64,000 nt of DNA. It comes from Herbaspirillum sp. SJZ106 (lineage in GTDB: Bacteria; Pseudomonadota; Gammaproteobacteria; Burkholderiales; Burkholderiaceae_D). Under the pieces are notes generated by a model that had not been told where the DNA came from, did not search any database, and saw only the letters and a program-made list of their open reading frames with translations. Position numbers and translations under genes: made by a program. The stretch covers positions 186,001 through 250,000 of the forward strand of contig NZ_VFNI01000005.1 in assembly GCF_006715495.1 (NCBI RefSeq), in the 5' to 3' direction. Positions 8,328 to 16,917 of the stretch are shown here, piece by piece (positions within the stretch are counted from its first letter, which is position 1; the number at the start of each line of letters is the position of its first letter).

Positions 8328-8804
8328 TTAGCTTTCGGCGCCGCCTTCGAACTGTTTTCCATATTCGGCGCGGCGCGCCTGGTCCGATTCGATCAGCAAC
8401 TGGTAGCGGGTTTCGGAGACGCGCTGCTGCAGTACGGCGGCATAGCGCTCGCGCTGCAGCCATTCGATGATGATGGAGGCGGTCATGACGATCACGGTGT
8501 AGACGATGATCATGAAGATGTCCTTGTCGTTGATGCCGTCGATCATGTAGAACGGCTTGCGGAAGAAGAACATCGCGGTGGGGATGCTGACCGCCAGCAG
8601 CCCCAATGCATAGAGGTAACCGGCCAGGTAGCTGATGACGATGCAATTGACCGCGAAAAACAACATCGACAGCGCCTCGTCGACGAACGGGGCCAGCGCG
8701 TAACGTAGGCCGAAGGCCACGATGAAACCGACCACGCTCATGTAGAGCGGCCGCAACCCCTGCGGGCGCCAGCTTTTTGCATTTTTGAGTTTGATCAGGC
8801 TCAT
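8328..8804 (-). CDS. Stand-alone DUF4118 membrane protein
   Basis: Small integral membrane protein of about 158 residues from ATG 8804. It has four hydrophobic helices (LYMSVVGFIVAFGLRYAL, LSMLFFAVNCIVISYLAGYL, YALGLLAVSIPTAMFFF and FMIIVYTVIVMTASIIIEWL) and then a basic, coiled-coil-like tail. The helices resemble the DUF4118 bundle that anchors KdpD and related histidine kinases, but no kinase, PAS or GGDEF domain follows. In-frame starts further upstream (ATG codons to 8873) would add an N-terminal extension; I prefer MSLIKLKN because the extension is not hydrophobic and looks non-conserved. Function unknown; it could be a sensor remnant or a partner of a soluble kinase. Confidence 0.7.
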   Translation of the reverse strand: MSLIKLKNAKSWRPQGLRPLYMSVVGFIVAFGLRYALAPFVDEALSMLFFAVNCIVISYLAGYLYALGLLAVSIPTAMFFFRKPFYMIDGINDKDIFMIIVYTVIVMTASIIIEWLQRERYAAVLQQRVSETRYQLLIESDQARRAEYGKQFEGGAES

Positions 8805-8948
8805 GACGGCTCTGGAGTGGGTGCGGGTCGGATCCATCTTCTCTTGCATTGCAGCACGGTGCAATGGCCTCATGTTAAGAAACTTGTCTGTCTAAGAACT
8901 TACGGCAGCCTTTTTCATGCGGCCGATGTCGTATTCAGGGGCGCCGGC

Positions 8949-9863
8949 CTACTGGCGGCGGTCTTTCAGCGGCGAGGAGTGCGCCAGGTACTTGCGCGAC
9001 AGTTCGTTGCCGTGCAGGTCGATGCCGCGCTTGATGAACATCACCGTTTCGTTGGTGACGATCTCGCGCTCGTTGTCGACGGTGATGATGTGGTAGCAGT
9101 CGCCCAGCCAGATCACCTTGCGTACTTCCGAGGAAATGGCTTGCAGGATGATTTCCGCATTCTTCGGGGAGGCGGTTTCGTCGTCGATCGAGTGGATGAT
9201 GAGCGTGTTGGCGCGCACCAGCGGCAGCGACGCGCGCACATACGCCATCATCCGCTGCGCCGCGCGCAGGTGGCGCGCCGGTATCGACGCCGCGCCGACC
9301 GCCGCCACGCCGTCCTTTTCGAGGGCGTTGGCCACGCGCCGGCGCATGTCGAAATTCTTGATGCCGTAGGGTTCGCTTTCCTTGTACGACCAGTTGCGGA
9401 TGCCGGCGTCGTAGACCAGCCTCAGCAGCTTCTGGTACCAGGGCACCGACCAGCCGTCGTATTGCAGCACCGGCGACAGGAGCACCACGCTCAGCAGCTC
9501 GTTGCTGCGGGAGGCGACCGCCAGCGCCAGCGTCGCGCCCATGCTGAGGCCGCAGACGGAAACCGTCTTGAACTCTTCCCGCAGGCGCGCCACCTTGCTT
9601 TCGACGGCGGCGCACCAGTCTTCCCAATTGGGCGAGACGCGCGGATCGGTGAGCGAGGCGGAATAGTTGTCGATCGCCATCGGGATGACGGCGCAACCGG
9701 CCTTCTTCAATTGCTTGGGGATCGAGCCCAGCTCGAGCAGGGAGCCGCACAAGCCGTGCAGCAGGATGACGGCATGTTCCTTGTGCGGACCGCCGTGGCG
9801 TTCTTCAGCCTGCGGCGAGCCGGCGAGGGCTGCCGTGATGTCAGTGGATGACGGTGAGTCCAT
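8949..9863 (-). CDS. Alpha/beta hydrolase (carboxylesterase / monoacylglycerol lipase type)
   Basis: Cytosolic alpha/beta hydrolase of 304 residues with no signal peptide. The oxyanion region is ILLHGLCGSLLELG. The nucleophile elbow is CGLSMGAT, the acid is in HSIDDETASPKNAE, and the His is in GDCYHIITVDNERE. This layout (HGL/F-C-G, then G-L-S-M-G, then S-x-x-D-x-x-V/A) is that of the Est30-like carboxylesterases. It probably cleaves short or medium-chain acyl esters. It stands alone on the minus strand; the substrate is unknown. Confidence 0.88.
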   Translation of the reverse strand: MDSPSSTDITAALAGSPQAEERHGGPHKEHAVILLHGLCGSLLELGSIPKQLKKAGCAVIPMAIDNYSASLTDPRVSPNWEDWCAAVESKVARLREEFKTVSVCGLSMGATLALAVASRSNELLSVVLLSPVLQYDGWSVPWYQKLLRLVYDAGIRNWSYKESEPYGIKNFDMRRRVANALEKDGVAAVGAASIPARHLRAAQRMMAYVRASLPLVRANTLIIHSIDDETASPKNAEIILQAISSEVRKVIWLGDCYHIITVDNEREIVTNETVMFIKRGIDLHGNELSRKYLAHSSPLKDRRQ

Positions 9864-9986
9864 AAATCATTATTCGCCCGCATTCAAGCCGGCAATCTTT
9901 CTGGCGAACCATTCGCCCCCGAGCATGCAGGATGGCGCGGCTGCCTGGCGCGCGCTCTGTGTTTCCCGGATGCATTTCCGATGGTC

Positions 9987-10011
9987 GCCCGTGGCGCGGG
10001 CGGGCTTTTTT
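9987..10011 (+). terminator. Plus-strand terminator-like hairpin without an obvious gene
   Basis: GCCCG at 9987-9991 can pair with CGGGC at 10001-10005 (or at 9997-10001), followed by six T. The neighbouring genes are both on the minus strand, so this would end an unrecognised plus-strand transcript, or it may be chance. Confidence 0.4.
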
Positions 10012-10205
10012 GCAAAAGTCTAACCGTCCGGGCTGAATGTTGCCAGCGTTAATCGTTCCGATGCGTCCATGCGGGCGGGGGAGTTTCAATGGACGGGAGT
10101 CGGGCGATGCCATCCGCTTCTAACGCAACACCCCCCTCCTTGGTTTACATGCGCCGCCTTGCCGCCATGAAATCGACCGCCGGCAAGGGGAAATCCCGCC
10201 CAATG

Positions 10206-10235
10206 AAAAAAGCCCTTCGATTTGCATCGAAGGGC
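10206..10235 (-). terminator. Rho-independent terminator of the glycine-zipper gene
   Basis: A perfect 10-bp stem, GCCCTTCGAT and ATCGAAGGGC, with a 4-base loop. Read on the minus strand it is followed by six T. It lies about 38 bp after the stop at 10273. Confidence 0.9.
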
Positions 10236-10272
10236 CGGGCAGGGGGCTTGCCTGTCGTTTTTTGCTGGTCGG

Positions 10273-10887
10273 TTAGCCGCGGCCTTCCAGATGGCCGTTG
10301 ACGACGCGCACCTGGTCGCCGGGGCGCCAGTTGTCGGCGGTTTGCGGGAAGCTGCGGGTCTTGCCATTTTCCATCCGCACGTCGACCACATAGCTGGTGG
10401 TGGTGCGCGCATGTTTTTCCACTTCGTTGCCGGCATAGCCGCCGCCTACCGCGCCAGCCACCGTGGCCAGCGTACGGCCGGTGCCGCCGCCGATCTGGTT
10501 GCCCAGCAGGCCGCCGACGATGGCGCCGCCGGCAATGCCTACGCCGCTGGTGCTGGGGGTGTGCTGTATCGCGCGCACGGCGACTACTTCACCGCAGCTA
10601 TTGCAGATGGCAGCCGGGGCTGCCTGGCTGGGCGCGCCGGCCATTGCGGCTTGTCTGGCCGGAGCCCGTTGGGCCGGCACGGGTTGCTGGACATTGGACT
10701 GCGGCTGGTTGGCCTGCTGTTCCATGGCCGCCGCTTGTTGCGGCGAGTTGGCGCTGTTCGAGCTCGGCAGCAAGCCGGTGATGGCGGCGACGCCGACCAG
10801 GCTGGCCAGGATGACGGCAACGGCCGCGCCGGCGACCAGCGGGTGCAGACGGTTCGAAGACGATTGCTTGGCTACGGTAGTGTCCAT
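10273..10887 (-). CDS. Glycine-zipper 2TM-domain protein
   Basis: Protein of 204 residues. An N-terminal membrane anchor (about 18-40, AGAAVAVILASLVGVAAITG) is followed by a Gln/Ala/Pro-rich linker (about 45-90), a CNSC pair, and a glycine-zipper hairpin (about 113-155, GVGIAGGAIVGGLLGNQIGG). A C-terminal basic domain ends in WRPGDQVRVVNG. The family includes SlyB/OmpA-like envelope proteins, and the zipper probably inserts in or packs against a membrane. The anchor is a non-cleaved signal because no cleavage motif or lipobox is visible. The gene is monocistronic with its own terminator. The exact role is unknown. Confidence 0.85.
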   Translation of the reverse strand: MDTTVAKQSSSNRLHPLVAGAAVAVILASLVGVAAITGLLPSSNSANSPQQAAAMEQQANQPQSNVQQPVPAQRAPARQAAMAGAPSQAAPAAICNSCGEVVAVRAIQHTPSTSGVGIAGGAIVGGLLGNQIGGGTGRTLATVAGAVGGGYAGNEVEKHARTTTSYVVDVRMENGKTRSFPQTADNWRPGDQVRVVNGHLEGRG

Positions 10888-11107
10888 GATGGCCTCTCCA
10901 TTTATTGTGTTGATGTGATGGTGATTATGGCGAGGTATGTCGTCGAAAAAAATCGGGATAGTGTGTCAGTTGTAAAAACTTGTAATGGCAGGGAGGGTGA
11001 AACCGGCAGCTTGCCGGCTGGGCAGCAGAGAAGGCGCGCAGGGCGCGGTTGGAGGGGGATGGATGTTGTCGCCGCGGCAATGTTGCGTCGGCGGGACAGG
11101 GAAGGCG

Positions 11108-11133
11108 CCCGCACCCCGGAGCCGGGGTGCGGG
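11108..11133 (-). terminator. Strong hairpin after lysS
   Basis: An 11-bp perfect stem (CCCGCACCCCG pairing with CGGGGTGCGGG) around a 4-base loop, 23 bp beyond the lysS stop. There is no T-run, so it may act as an mRNA 3' end stabiliser or a weak terminator. Confidence 0.5.
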
Positions 11134-11155
11134 AAAGCGCGCGGGAGAGCGGGAT

Positions 11156-12703
11156 TCAGTCTTCGCGGCGCAGGTGCGGGAACAGGATCACGTCGCGGAT
11201 GTTGGGCGAATCGGTGATCAGCATCATCAGGCGGTCGATGCCGATGCCGCAGCCGCCGGCCGGCGGCATGCCGTATTCCAGCGCGCGGATGTAGTCGGCG
11301 TCGTAGTACATCGCTTCTTCGTCGCCGGCGTCCTTGGCGGCCACTTGCGCCTGGAAGCGCGCGGCCTGGTCTTCGGCGTCGTTGAGCTCGGAGAAGCCGT
11401 TGGCGATCTCGCGGCCGGTGATGAACAGCTCGAAGCGCTCGGTAATGCCCGGCACGGTGTCGGAGGCGCGCGCCAGCGGCGAGACTTCAACCGGGTAGTC
11501 GATGATGTAGGTCGGGTTCCACAACTGCGATTCGGCGGTCTCTTCGAACAGCGCCAGCTGCAGCGCGCCGATGCCGGCGCCGGCCAGCGGCGCCTGGTCG
11601 GCCTTGACGCCGAACTTCTTCAGTTCGGTGCGCAGGAACGCGATGTCGGCCAGTTGCGCCTCGGTGTATTGCGGCGCGTACTTGACGATGGCGCCGGTGA
11701 TGGTCAGGCGGTCGAACGGCTTGGACAGGTCCAGCTCGCGGCCCTGGTAGGTCAGGGTGGCGGTGCCGTGGGCATCGATCGCGGCCTGGCGGATCACCTG
11801 TTCGGTGAAGCCCATCAGCCACTGGTAATCCACGTAGGCGGCATAGAACTCCATCATCGTGAATTCCGGATTGTGGCGCGGCGAGACGCCTTCATTGCGG
11901 AAGTTGCGGTTGATTTCGAACACGCGCTCGAAACCGCCCACCACCAGGCGCTTGAGGTACAGCTCGGGAGCGATGCGCATGAACATCTGCATGTCCAGCG
12001 CGTTGTGGTGGGTGATGAAGGGCTTGGCCGCGGCGCCGCCCGGGATCGGGTGCAGCATCGGGGTTTCCACTTCCATGAAGCCGTTGGTCTCCATGAAGCG
12101 GCGGATCGACGACATGGCCGCGGTACGCGCCTTGAAGGTGCGGCGGGTTTCCTCGCTCATGATCAGGTCGACGTAGCGCTGGCGGTACTTCATTTCCTGG
12201 TCGGCCAGGCCGTGGAACTTGTCCGGCAGCGGGCGCAGCGACTTGGTGATCAGCTTGAGGCGGGTCACCTTGACCGACAGCTCGCCGGTCTTGGTCTTGA
12301 ACAGCGTGCCTTCGGCGCCAAGGATGTCGCCCAGGTCGTAATGCTTGAAGGCGGCCATGGCTTCGTCGCCGGTCACGTCCTTGGTCACGTAGAGCTGGAT
12401 GCGGCCGTCGGCGCGCTCGCCCGAGGCGTCCTGCAGTGTGGCGAAGGCGGCCTTGCCCATGACCCGCTTCAACATCATGCGCCCGGCCACTGAGACGTTC
12501 ACCGGGTTGGCTTCCAGCGCTTCGTTCTCAAGCCCGTCGTATTTGGCGTGCAGCTCGGAAGCCTTGTCGGCCGGGCGGAAGTCGTTGGGGAAGGCGATGC
12601 CCTGTTCGCGGATGGCGGCCAGCTTGGCGCGGCGCTCGGCGATGATGCTGTTCTCGTCGGCGGCAGGTGCCGGCTGGGCGGCGTTGTTGTTTTGCGTGGT
12701 CAT
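11156..12703 (-). CDS. lysS: Lysyl-tRNA synthetase, class II
   Basis: Charges tRNA-Lys with lysine using ATP, in the cytoplasm. At 515 residues it is full length. The N-terminal OB anticodon-binding domain (about 70-180) contains [20 protein letters not shown]. The class II core has motif 1 (about 200-220), motif 2 [20 protein letters not shown], and motif 3 [10 protein letters not shown] near the C-terminus. It follows prfB by 76 bp on the same strand, the arrangement seen in E. coli prfB-lysS. A stable hairpin sits in that gap, and no clear Shine-Dalgarno sequence precedes the start. Confidence 0.98.
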   Translation of the reverse strand: MTTQNNNAAQPAPAADENSIIAERRAKLAAIREQGIAFPNDFRPADKASELHAKYDGLENEALEANPVNVSVAGRMMLKRVMGKAAFATLQDASGERADGRIQLYVTKDVTGDEAMAAFKHYDLGDILGAEGTLFKTKTGELSVKVTRLKLITKSLRPLPDKFHGLADQEMKYRQRYVDLIMSEETRRTFKARTAAMSSIRRFMETNGFMEVETPMLHPIPGGAAAKPFITHHNALDMQMFMRIAPELYLKRLVVGGFERVFEINRNFRNEGVSPRHNPEFTMMEFYAAYVDYQWLMGFTEQVIRQAAIDAHGTATLTYQGRELDLSKPFDRLTITGAIVKYAPQYTEAQLADIAFLRTELKKFGVKADQAPLAGAGIGALQLALFEETAESQLWNPTYIIDYPVEVSPLARASDTVPGITERFELFITGREIANGFSELNDAEDQAARFQAQVAAKDAGDEEAMYYDADYIRALEYGMPPAGGCGIGIDRLMMLITDSPNIRDVILFPHLRRED

Positions 12704-12745
12704 GGTTGGAATTCTTGAATGTTGAACGGTCGGTCGGAGGAGGCG

Positions 12746-12773
12746 GCGCCGTGGAGCGGGGGCTCCGCGGCGC
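12746..12773 (-). promoter_or_regulatory. Intercistronic hairpin between prfB and lysS
   Basis: GCGCCGTGGAGC and GCTCCGCGGCGC pair over 12 positions (one G-T wobble) with a GGGG loop (read on the plus strand). It has no T-run. It may tune lysS expression relative to prfB by partial termination or mRNA stability. Confidence 0.45.
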
Positions 12774-12779
12774 GCGCCG

Positions 12780-13884
12780 TCAGACGCCCTGTTTCAGCGA
12801 AGCGGCGATGAAGTCGTCGAGGTCGCCGTCGAGCACCGCCTTGGTGTTGCCGGTTTCATGGTTGGTGCGCAGGTCCTTGATGCGGGACTGGTCCAGCACG
12901 TAGGAGCGGATCTGGTGGCCCCAGCCGACGTCGGTTTTGGAGTCTTCCAGCTTCTGCTGCTCGCTCATGCGCTTGCGCAGTTCCAGCTCGAACAGCTTGG
13001 ACTTGAGCATTTCCCACGCTTCGGCGCGGTTGCGGTGCTGGCTGCGGTCGTTCTGGCATTGCACGACGATGCCGGACGGCGCGTGCGTCAGGCGCACCGC
13101 GGAGTCGGTCTTGTTGATGTGCTGGCCGCCGGCGCCGGAGGCGCGGTAGGTATCCACGCGCACGTCGGCCGGGTTGATCTCGATGTCGAAGGATTCGTCC
13201 ACTTCCGGGTAGACGAACAGGCTCGAAAACGAGGTATGGCGGCCGTTGCTCGAGTCGAACGGCGACTTGCGCACCAGGCGGTGCACGCCGGTCTCGGTGC
13301 GCAGGAAGCCGTAGGCGTAGTCGCCTTCGACCTTGATGGTGGCGGTCTTGATGCCGGCCACTTCGCCGTCGGACTGTTCCAGGATCTCGGCCTTGAAGCC
13401 CTTGCGCTCGCAATAGCGCAGGTACTGGCGCAGCAGCATCGACGCCCAGTCCTGCGCCTCGGTGCCGCCGGCGCCGGCCTGGATGTCGATGAAGCAGTTG
13501 TTGGCGTCCATCTGGCCGCTGAACATGCGGCGGAATTCCATTTCTTCCACCAGCTTCTTCAGGCCTTCGGCATCGCTTTCGATGGAGGCGATGGTGTCTT
13601 CATCCTTTTCCTCGCGCGCCATCTCGAAGAGATCCTTGGCGTCGCCGAGGTCGGCGTCGATCTTGATGAGGGTGTGGACAATCGCTTCCAGCGATTTCTT
13701 TTCCTTGCCGAGGTCCTGCGCCCGCTTCTGGTCGTTCCAGACGTTCGGGTCTTCCAGTTCGGCGTTGACTTGTTCGAGTTTCTCCGACTTCACATCGAAG
13801 TCAAAGATACCTCCGTAGCTCGGTGGCGCGGGTGGCCAGGTCGTCGAGCAGGGATTGGAGGGAATTGAGGCGTTCTGCTTCCAT
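12780..13884 (-). CDS. prfB: Peptide chain release factor 2, with programmed +1 frameshift
   Basis: Recognises UGA and UAA stop codons and triggers peptide release on the ribosome. The gene is in two frames. The first runs from ATG 13884 through 27 codons to an in-frame TGA (13803-13801). The second resumes one base later and runs to 12780, giving 367 residues in total, the normal RF2 length. The stop-recognition SPF tripeptide is at about 207-209 and the catalytic GGQ at about 252-254, within two residues of their E. coli positions. The shift signal is intact. Expression is self-regulated: low RF2 lets the ribosome slip past TGA. It is the first gene of a prfB-lysS unit. Confidence 0.97.
13800..13814 (-). 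promoter_or_regulatory. RF2 autoregulatory +1 frameshift site
   Basis: Minus-strand GGAGGTATCTTTGAC. It has a Shine-Dalgarno-like GGAGG three bases before the slippery CTT, then TGA followed by C, the weak stop context. It matches the classical prfB recoding signal. Confidence 0.95.
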
Positions 13885-13948
13885 GATGGTTTCTTTTGCG
13901 ATCAAACCGCACATTATACAAGAGGAGCGCGCCAATTCGGCTGCCGCC

Positions 13949-13966
13949 CCGTCACAAGCCTGTCAT
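13949..13966 (+). promoter_or_regulatory. PHO box (PhoB site) upstream of phoX
   Basis: CCGTCAC at 13949-13955, spacer AAGC, then CTGTCAT at 13960-13966. This matches the 7-4-7 PHO-box plan (CTGTCAT repeated every 11 bases) with two or three mismatches. A weaker pair, CTGACAA (13999-14005) and CTGACGC (14010-14016), also has the 11-base period. Both lie upstream of the phoX start at 14078. Confidence 0.65.
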
Positions 13967-14077
13967 TTTCGGCCGCTACCATCGCAGCGCTTGCATGACT
14001 GACAAAACACTGACGCCGCCTCGGGCGCAATGCGCCGCGGGTCCTTTAAGTTGATACGTTGATACGGAGAAACATCA

Positions 14078-16024
14078 ATGAGACAGCCTGAGCAACACGC
14101 CATCCAATCCGACGCCCCAGACGGCATCCCGCAGGCCGGCCGCCGCGGCCTGCTCAAGGCGCTGGCCGCCGCGCCGCTGCTGCCGCTGGCCGGCGGCGCC
14201 GCCGCCATGTTATCGGCCTGCGCCACGCCGGGCGCGGGCAAGCCTTTCGTGTCGGCCCGTTTCACCGGCATGCCGGCGCCGACCCTGGCCGATCCGGCGG
14301 CGATGGCCAGCACCACCGTGGGCTCGGCGCTGGAAGTGGCGTTCGCCGACGGCAGCAAGCAGACCTACCAACTGGCCTACCAGCCTTTCTTTATGACCGG
14401 CGACATGGTGCCGGACGGCCGTGGTGGCGCCATCCTGGCCGGCGGTTATGTCGATATCAACAACAATCCGATCATCGACCGCTCGGTGCCGGGCAAGGAG
14501 CGCCAGTTCTTCTCGGACTGCCCGGACGGCTCGTCGCTGCTGACCGTCAAGGGCGCCAGCGTGCCCGGCGTGAAGGGCAATACGGTGTTCGCCGTGGTGC
14601 AGTTCGAATACACCACGCGCGACCAGAAGCAGGCCGCGATGTACGGCCAGTTGCCATCGCCGATCGCGGTGCTGACGCTGGACCAGGACCCGTCCTCGGG
14701 CAAGCTGTCGCTGGTCAGGTACCACAATGTCGACACTTCGCAGGTCAACGGCCTGTGGATCACCTGCGGCGCCAGCCTGTCGCCGTGGAACACCCACCTC
14801 TCCAGCGAAGAGTACGAGCCGGACGCCGCGGCCATCGCTTCCAACCCGCAATTCAAGGCCTTCAGCAAGAACCTGTACGGCGACGAAACCCGCGCCAATC
14901 CCTACCACTACGGCCACTTGCCCGAAGTCACGGTACATGCCGACGGTACCGGTTCGATCAAAAAGCATTATTGCCTGGGCCGCATCTCGCACGAACTGGT
15001 GCAGGTCATGCCCGACCGGCGCACCGTGCTGATGGGCGACGACGCCACCAATGGCGGCCTGTTCATGTTCATCGCCGAGCGCGCGGCCGACCTGTCGGCG
15101 GGTACCCTGTATGTGGCGCGCTGGGATCAGGTCTCGGGCGTCGGCCCGGGGGCCGGCAAGCTGTCGTGGGTCAAGCTGGGCAGCGCCACCAGCGATGAAA
15201 TCAAGGCCATGGCCGAGCGCTACAAGGCCGCCGACATCATGGATATCCGCACCAGCGATCCCTCGGATGCCTCGTTCACGAAGATTCCGTTCGGCGGCAA
15301 GACCAACTGGGTACGCCTCAAGCCGGGCATGGAAAAGGCCGCGGCCTTCCTCGAAACCCACCGCTACGCCGCGCTGGCCGGCGGCAGCCTGGGTTTCACC
15401 AAGATGGAAGGCACCACCGTCAACGCGCGCGACAAGATCGCCTATTCGGCCATGTCCTATGTGCAGACCTCGATGCTGGACGGCTCCGGCCATATCAAGG
15501 TGCAAGGCCCCAAGGCCGGCGCCGTGTATGCCTTGAACCTGCGCGGCGGCCAGCGCGACGCGGCGGGCCATGCTATCGCCAGCGAATGGGTGCCGGTCGA
15601 CATGGCGCCTCCGGCCGAACTGGTGGGCGTGGACCTGAAGACGCCGGACGCGCTGGGCAACCTGGCAGCGCAAGACAGCATCGCCAACCCGGACAACATC
15701 AAGTTCTCGGAAAAGCTGCGCACGCTGTTCATCGGCGAAGACAGCGGCATGCACGTCAACAACTTCCTGTGGGCCTACAACGTCGATACCAAGGCATTGA
15801 CGCGCGTGCTGTCCTGCCCGGCGGGGGCCGAGTCGACCGGCTTGCACGCGGTCGACGAGATCAATGGCTGGACCTATGTGATGAGCAATTTCCAGCACGC
15901 CGGCGACTGGGAGAAAGGCTTGCACGACAAGGTCAAGGCTACGCTCGATCCGCTGGTGCGCGCCAACTACAAGGACCGTTTCGGCGCCACCGTCGGTTAC
16001 CTGACCGGCGTGCCGCTGGGGTGA
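14078..16024 (+). CDS. phoX: PhoX-family phosphatase (DUF839), Tat-exported
   Basis: Extracytoplasmic calcium/iron-dependent alkaline phosphatase type enzyme, 648 residues. The N-terminus has a twin-arginine motif (Arg22-Arg23 followed by GLLKALA). A hydrophobic stretch follows, ending in the lipobox-like LSAC with Cys48, so it may be a Tat-exported lipoprotein. The PhoX core has Cys230 in TCGASLSPWNTHLSSEEYEP, whose Cys and following Glu residues match the metal-bridge positions of PhoX. The late PDNIKFSEKLRTLFIGEDSG segment is also typical. A PHO box upstream supports induction by phosphate starvation. A PhoX-related DUF839 protein with another esterase activity cannot be excluded. Confidence 0.85.
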   Translation: MRQPEQHAIQSDAPDGIPQAGRRGLLKALAAAPLLPLAGGAAAMLSACATPGAGKPFVSARFTGMPAPTLADPAAMASTTVGSALEVAFADGSKQTYQLAYQPFFMTGDMVPDGRGGAILAGGYVDINNNPIIDRSVPGKERQFFSDCPDGSSLLTVKGASVPGVKGNTVFAVVQFEYTTRDQKQAAMYGQLPSPIAVLTLDQDPSSGKLSLVRYHNVDTSQVNGLWITCGASLSPWNTHLSSEEYEPDAAAIASNPQFKAFSKNLYGDETRANPYHYGHLPEVTVHADGTGSIKKHYCLGRISHELVQVMPDRRTVLMGDDATNGGLFMFIAERAADLSAGTLYVARWDQVSGVGPGAGKLSWVKLGSATSDEIKAMAERYKAADIMDIRTSDPSDASFTKIPFGGKTNWVRLKPGMEKAAAFLETHRYAALAGGSLGFTKMEGTTVNARDKIAYSAMSYVQTSMLDGSGHIKVQGPKAGAVYALNLRGGQRDAAGHAIASEWVPVDMAPPAELVGVDLKTPDALGNLAAQDSIANPDNIKFSEKLRTLFIGEDSGMHVNNFLWAYNVDTKALTRVLSCPAGAESTGLHAVDEINGWTYVMSNFQHAGDWEKGLHDKVKATLDPLVRANYKDRFGATVGYLTGVPLG

Positions 16025-16132
16025 TATCCCATCCGGCGGCGCCCTGGCAGGGCGCAACCTGAAATCGTCATTCGGGCAGTGAACGCAATCTGCTAGGATC
16101 AGTCCTATCAGCTTGCTTTCACTTGCCTGCCG

Positions 16133-16864
16133 ATGACAATAACCGGAACGCGTCTCCTGCCGATCACGCTGCTGTGCACCGCCTTGCTGGCCGGCTGCGC
16201 CAGTTCCCCGGCGCCGCACGGGCAGGTCAAGGGCGCGGACGCCAGTTCGCGCGAGATGGGGCAGTCCGACACCAACCGGATGTCTACGCTGGCCATGCGC
16301 GCCAACCTCGACGGGCTCTACCTGCTGATGGACAAGCTCTATCGGCGCAACCCGGGGGAATGGAAAAAGACCGCCGCCAGCCGCGAAGAGGCGCTCGCCA
16401 AGGTAAGAGAGGCGGTGGAGAAGCGCCAGCCCTGGCCCGAGTTGCAGGGCAAGCGCGATATCGCTGCCATGGCGCTGGCGCTGAGCACGGACTTCAAGGG
16501 CGACCGCGTGGCCGCCTTCATTTACGCCACCGCCGACATGCTCATTGTCGCGCACGGCAACAAGATCGAATTTTTCCTCATCGACGGGCTGGACGCCCAG
16601 CACCTGTACAACGCCGCGCGCAATGTCGAAATTGGCGCCTGGATCCTGGCCAGCCGCCGCAATGCGGCAGGCGGCCCGCTGCTGCTGTCCGACGAGATCA
16701 GCGCCGACATGCGCAACCTCAGTTTCGAACGGGAGTTCGGCAAGATCGTCGGACGCCTCGACCTGCTCGCCACCTTCATCACCGAGAAATATCGCCGCGC
16801 CGGGATCAGCTATGTGCAGAACCTGCTGGGCGGTTCGTTCCTGCAGTTCCTGCCAGTACGCTGA
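16133..16864 (+). CDS. Conserved lipoprotein of unknown function
   Basis: Protein of 243 residues with a lipoprotein signal peptide (TRLLPITLLCTALLAGC, lipobox LAGC with Cys at about 22). The mature part is mainly helical and has no catalytic motif I can recognise; the best-marked segments are DGLYLLMDKLYRRNPGEW and VAAFIYATADMLIVAHGNK. It follows phoX by 108 bp on the same strand. Being a predicted outer-membrane-facing lipoprotein in many betaproteobacteria, it may have a general envelope role rather than a phosphate role. I do not recognise a named family. Confidence 0.75.
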   Translation: MTITGTRLLPITLLCTALLAGCASSPAPHGQVKGADASSREMGQSDTNRMSTLAMRANLDGLYLLMDKLYRRNPGEWKKTAASREEALAKVREAVEKRQPWPELQGKRDIAAMALALSTDFKGDRVAAFIYATADMLIVAHGNKIEFFLIDGLDAQHLYNAARNVEIGAWILASRRNAAGGPLLLSDEISADMRNLSFEREFGKIVGRLDLLATFITEKYRRAGISYVQNLLGGSFLQFLPVR

Positions 16865-16917
16865 TCCGGCGGGCATGCTGTTTGCGCATCGTGTCGCGGG
16901 ATGGAGGCGGGAAACTG

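Larger units (their letters stand above)
9864..10272. other. Gene-free stretch with two opposed terminators
   Basis: No credible protein-coding gene. Short open frames here lack codon bias, homology-like motifs and ribosome sites. The region holds a plus-strand terminator-like hairpin (9987-10011) with no annotated plus-strand gene before it, and the minus-strand terminator of the glycine-zipper gene. Confidence 0.6.

Noticed and set aside
9841-10113. A 90-codon minus-strand frame between the esterase and glycine-zipper genes
   Set aside because: No ribosome site or recognisable domain; it overlaps the esterase start and an orphan terminator.
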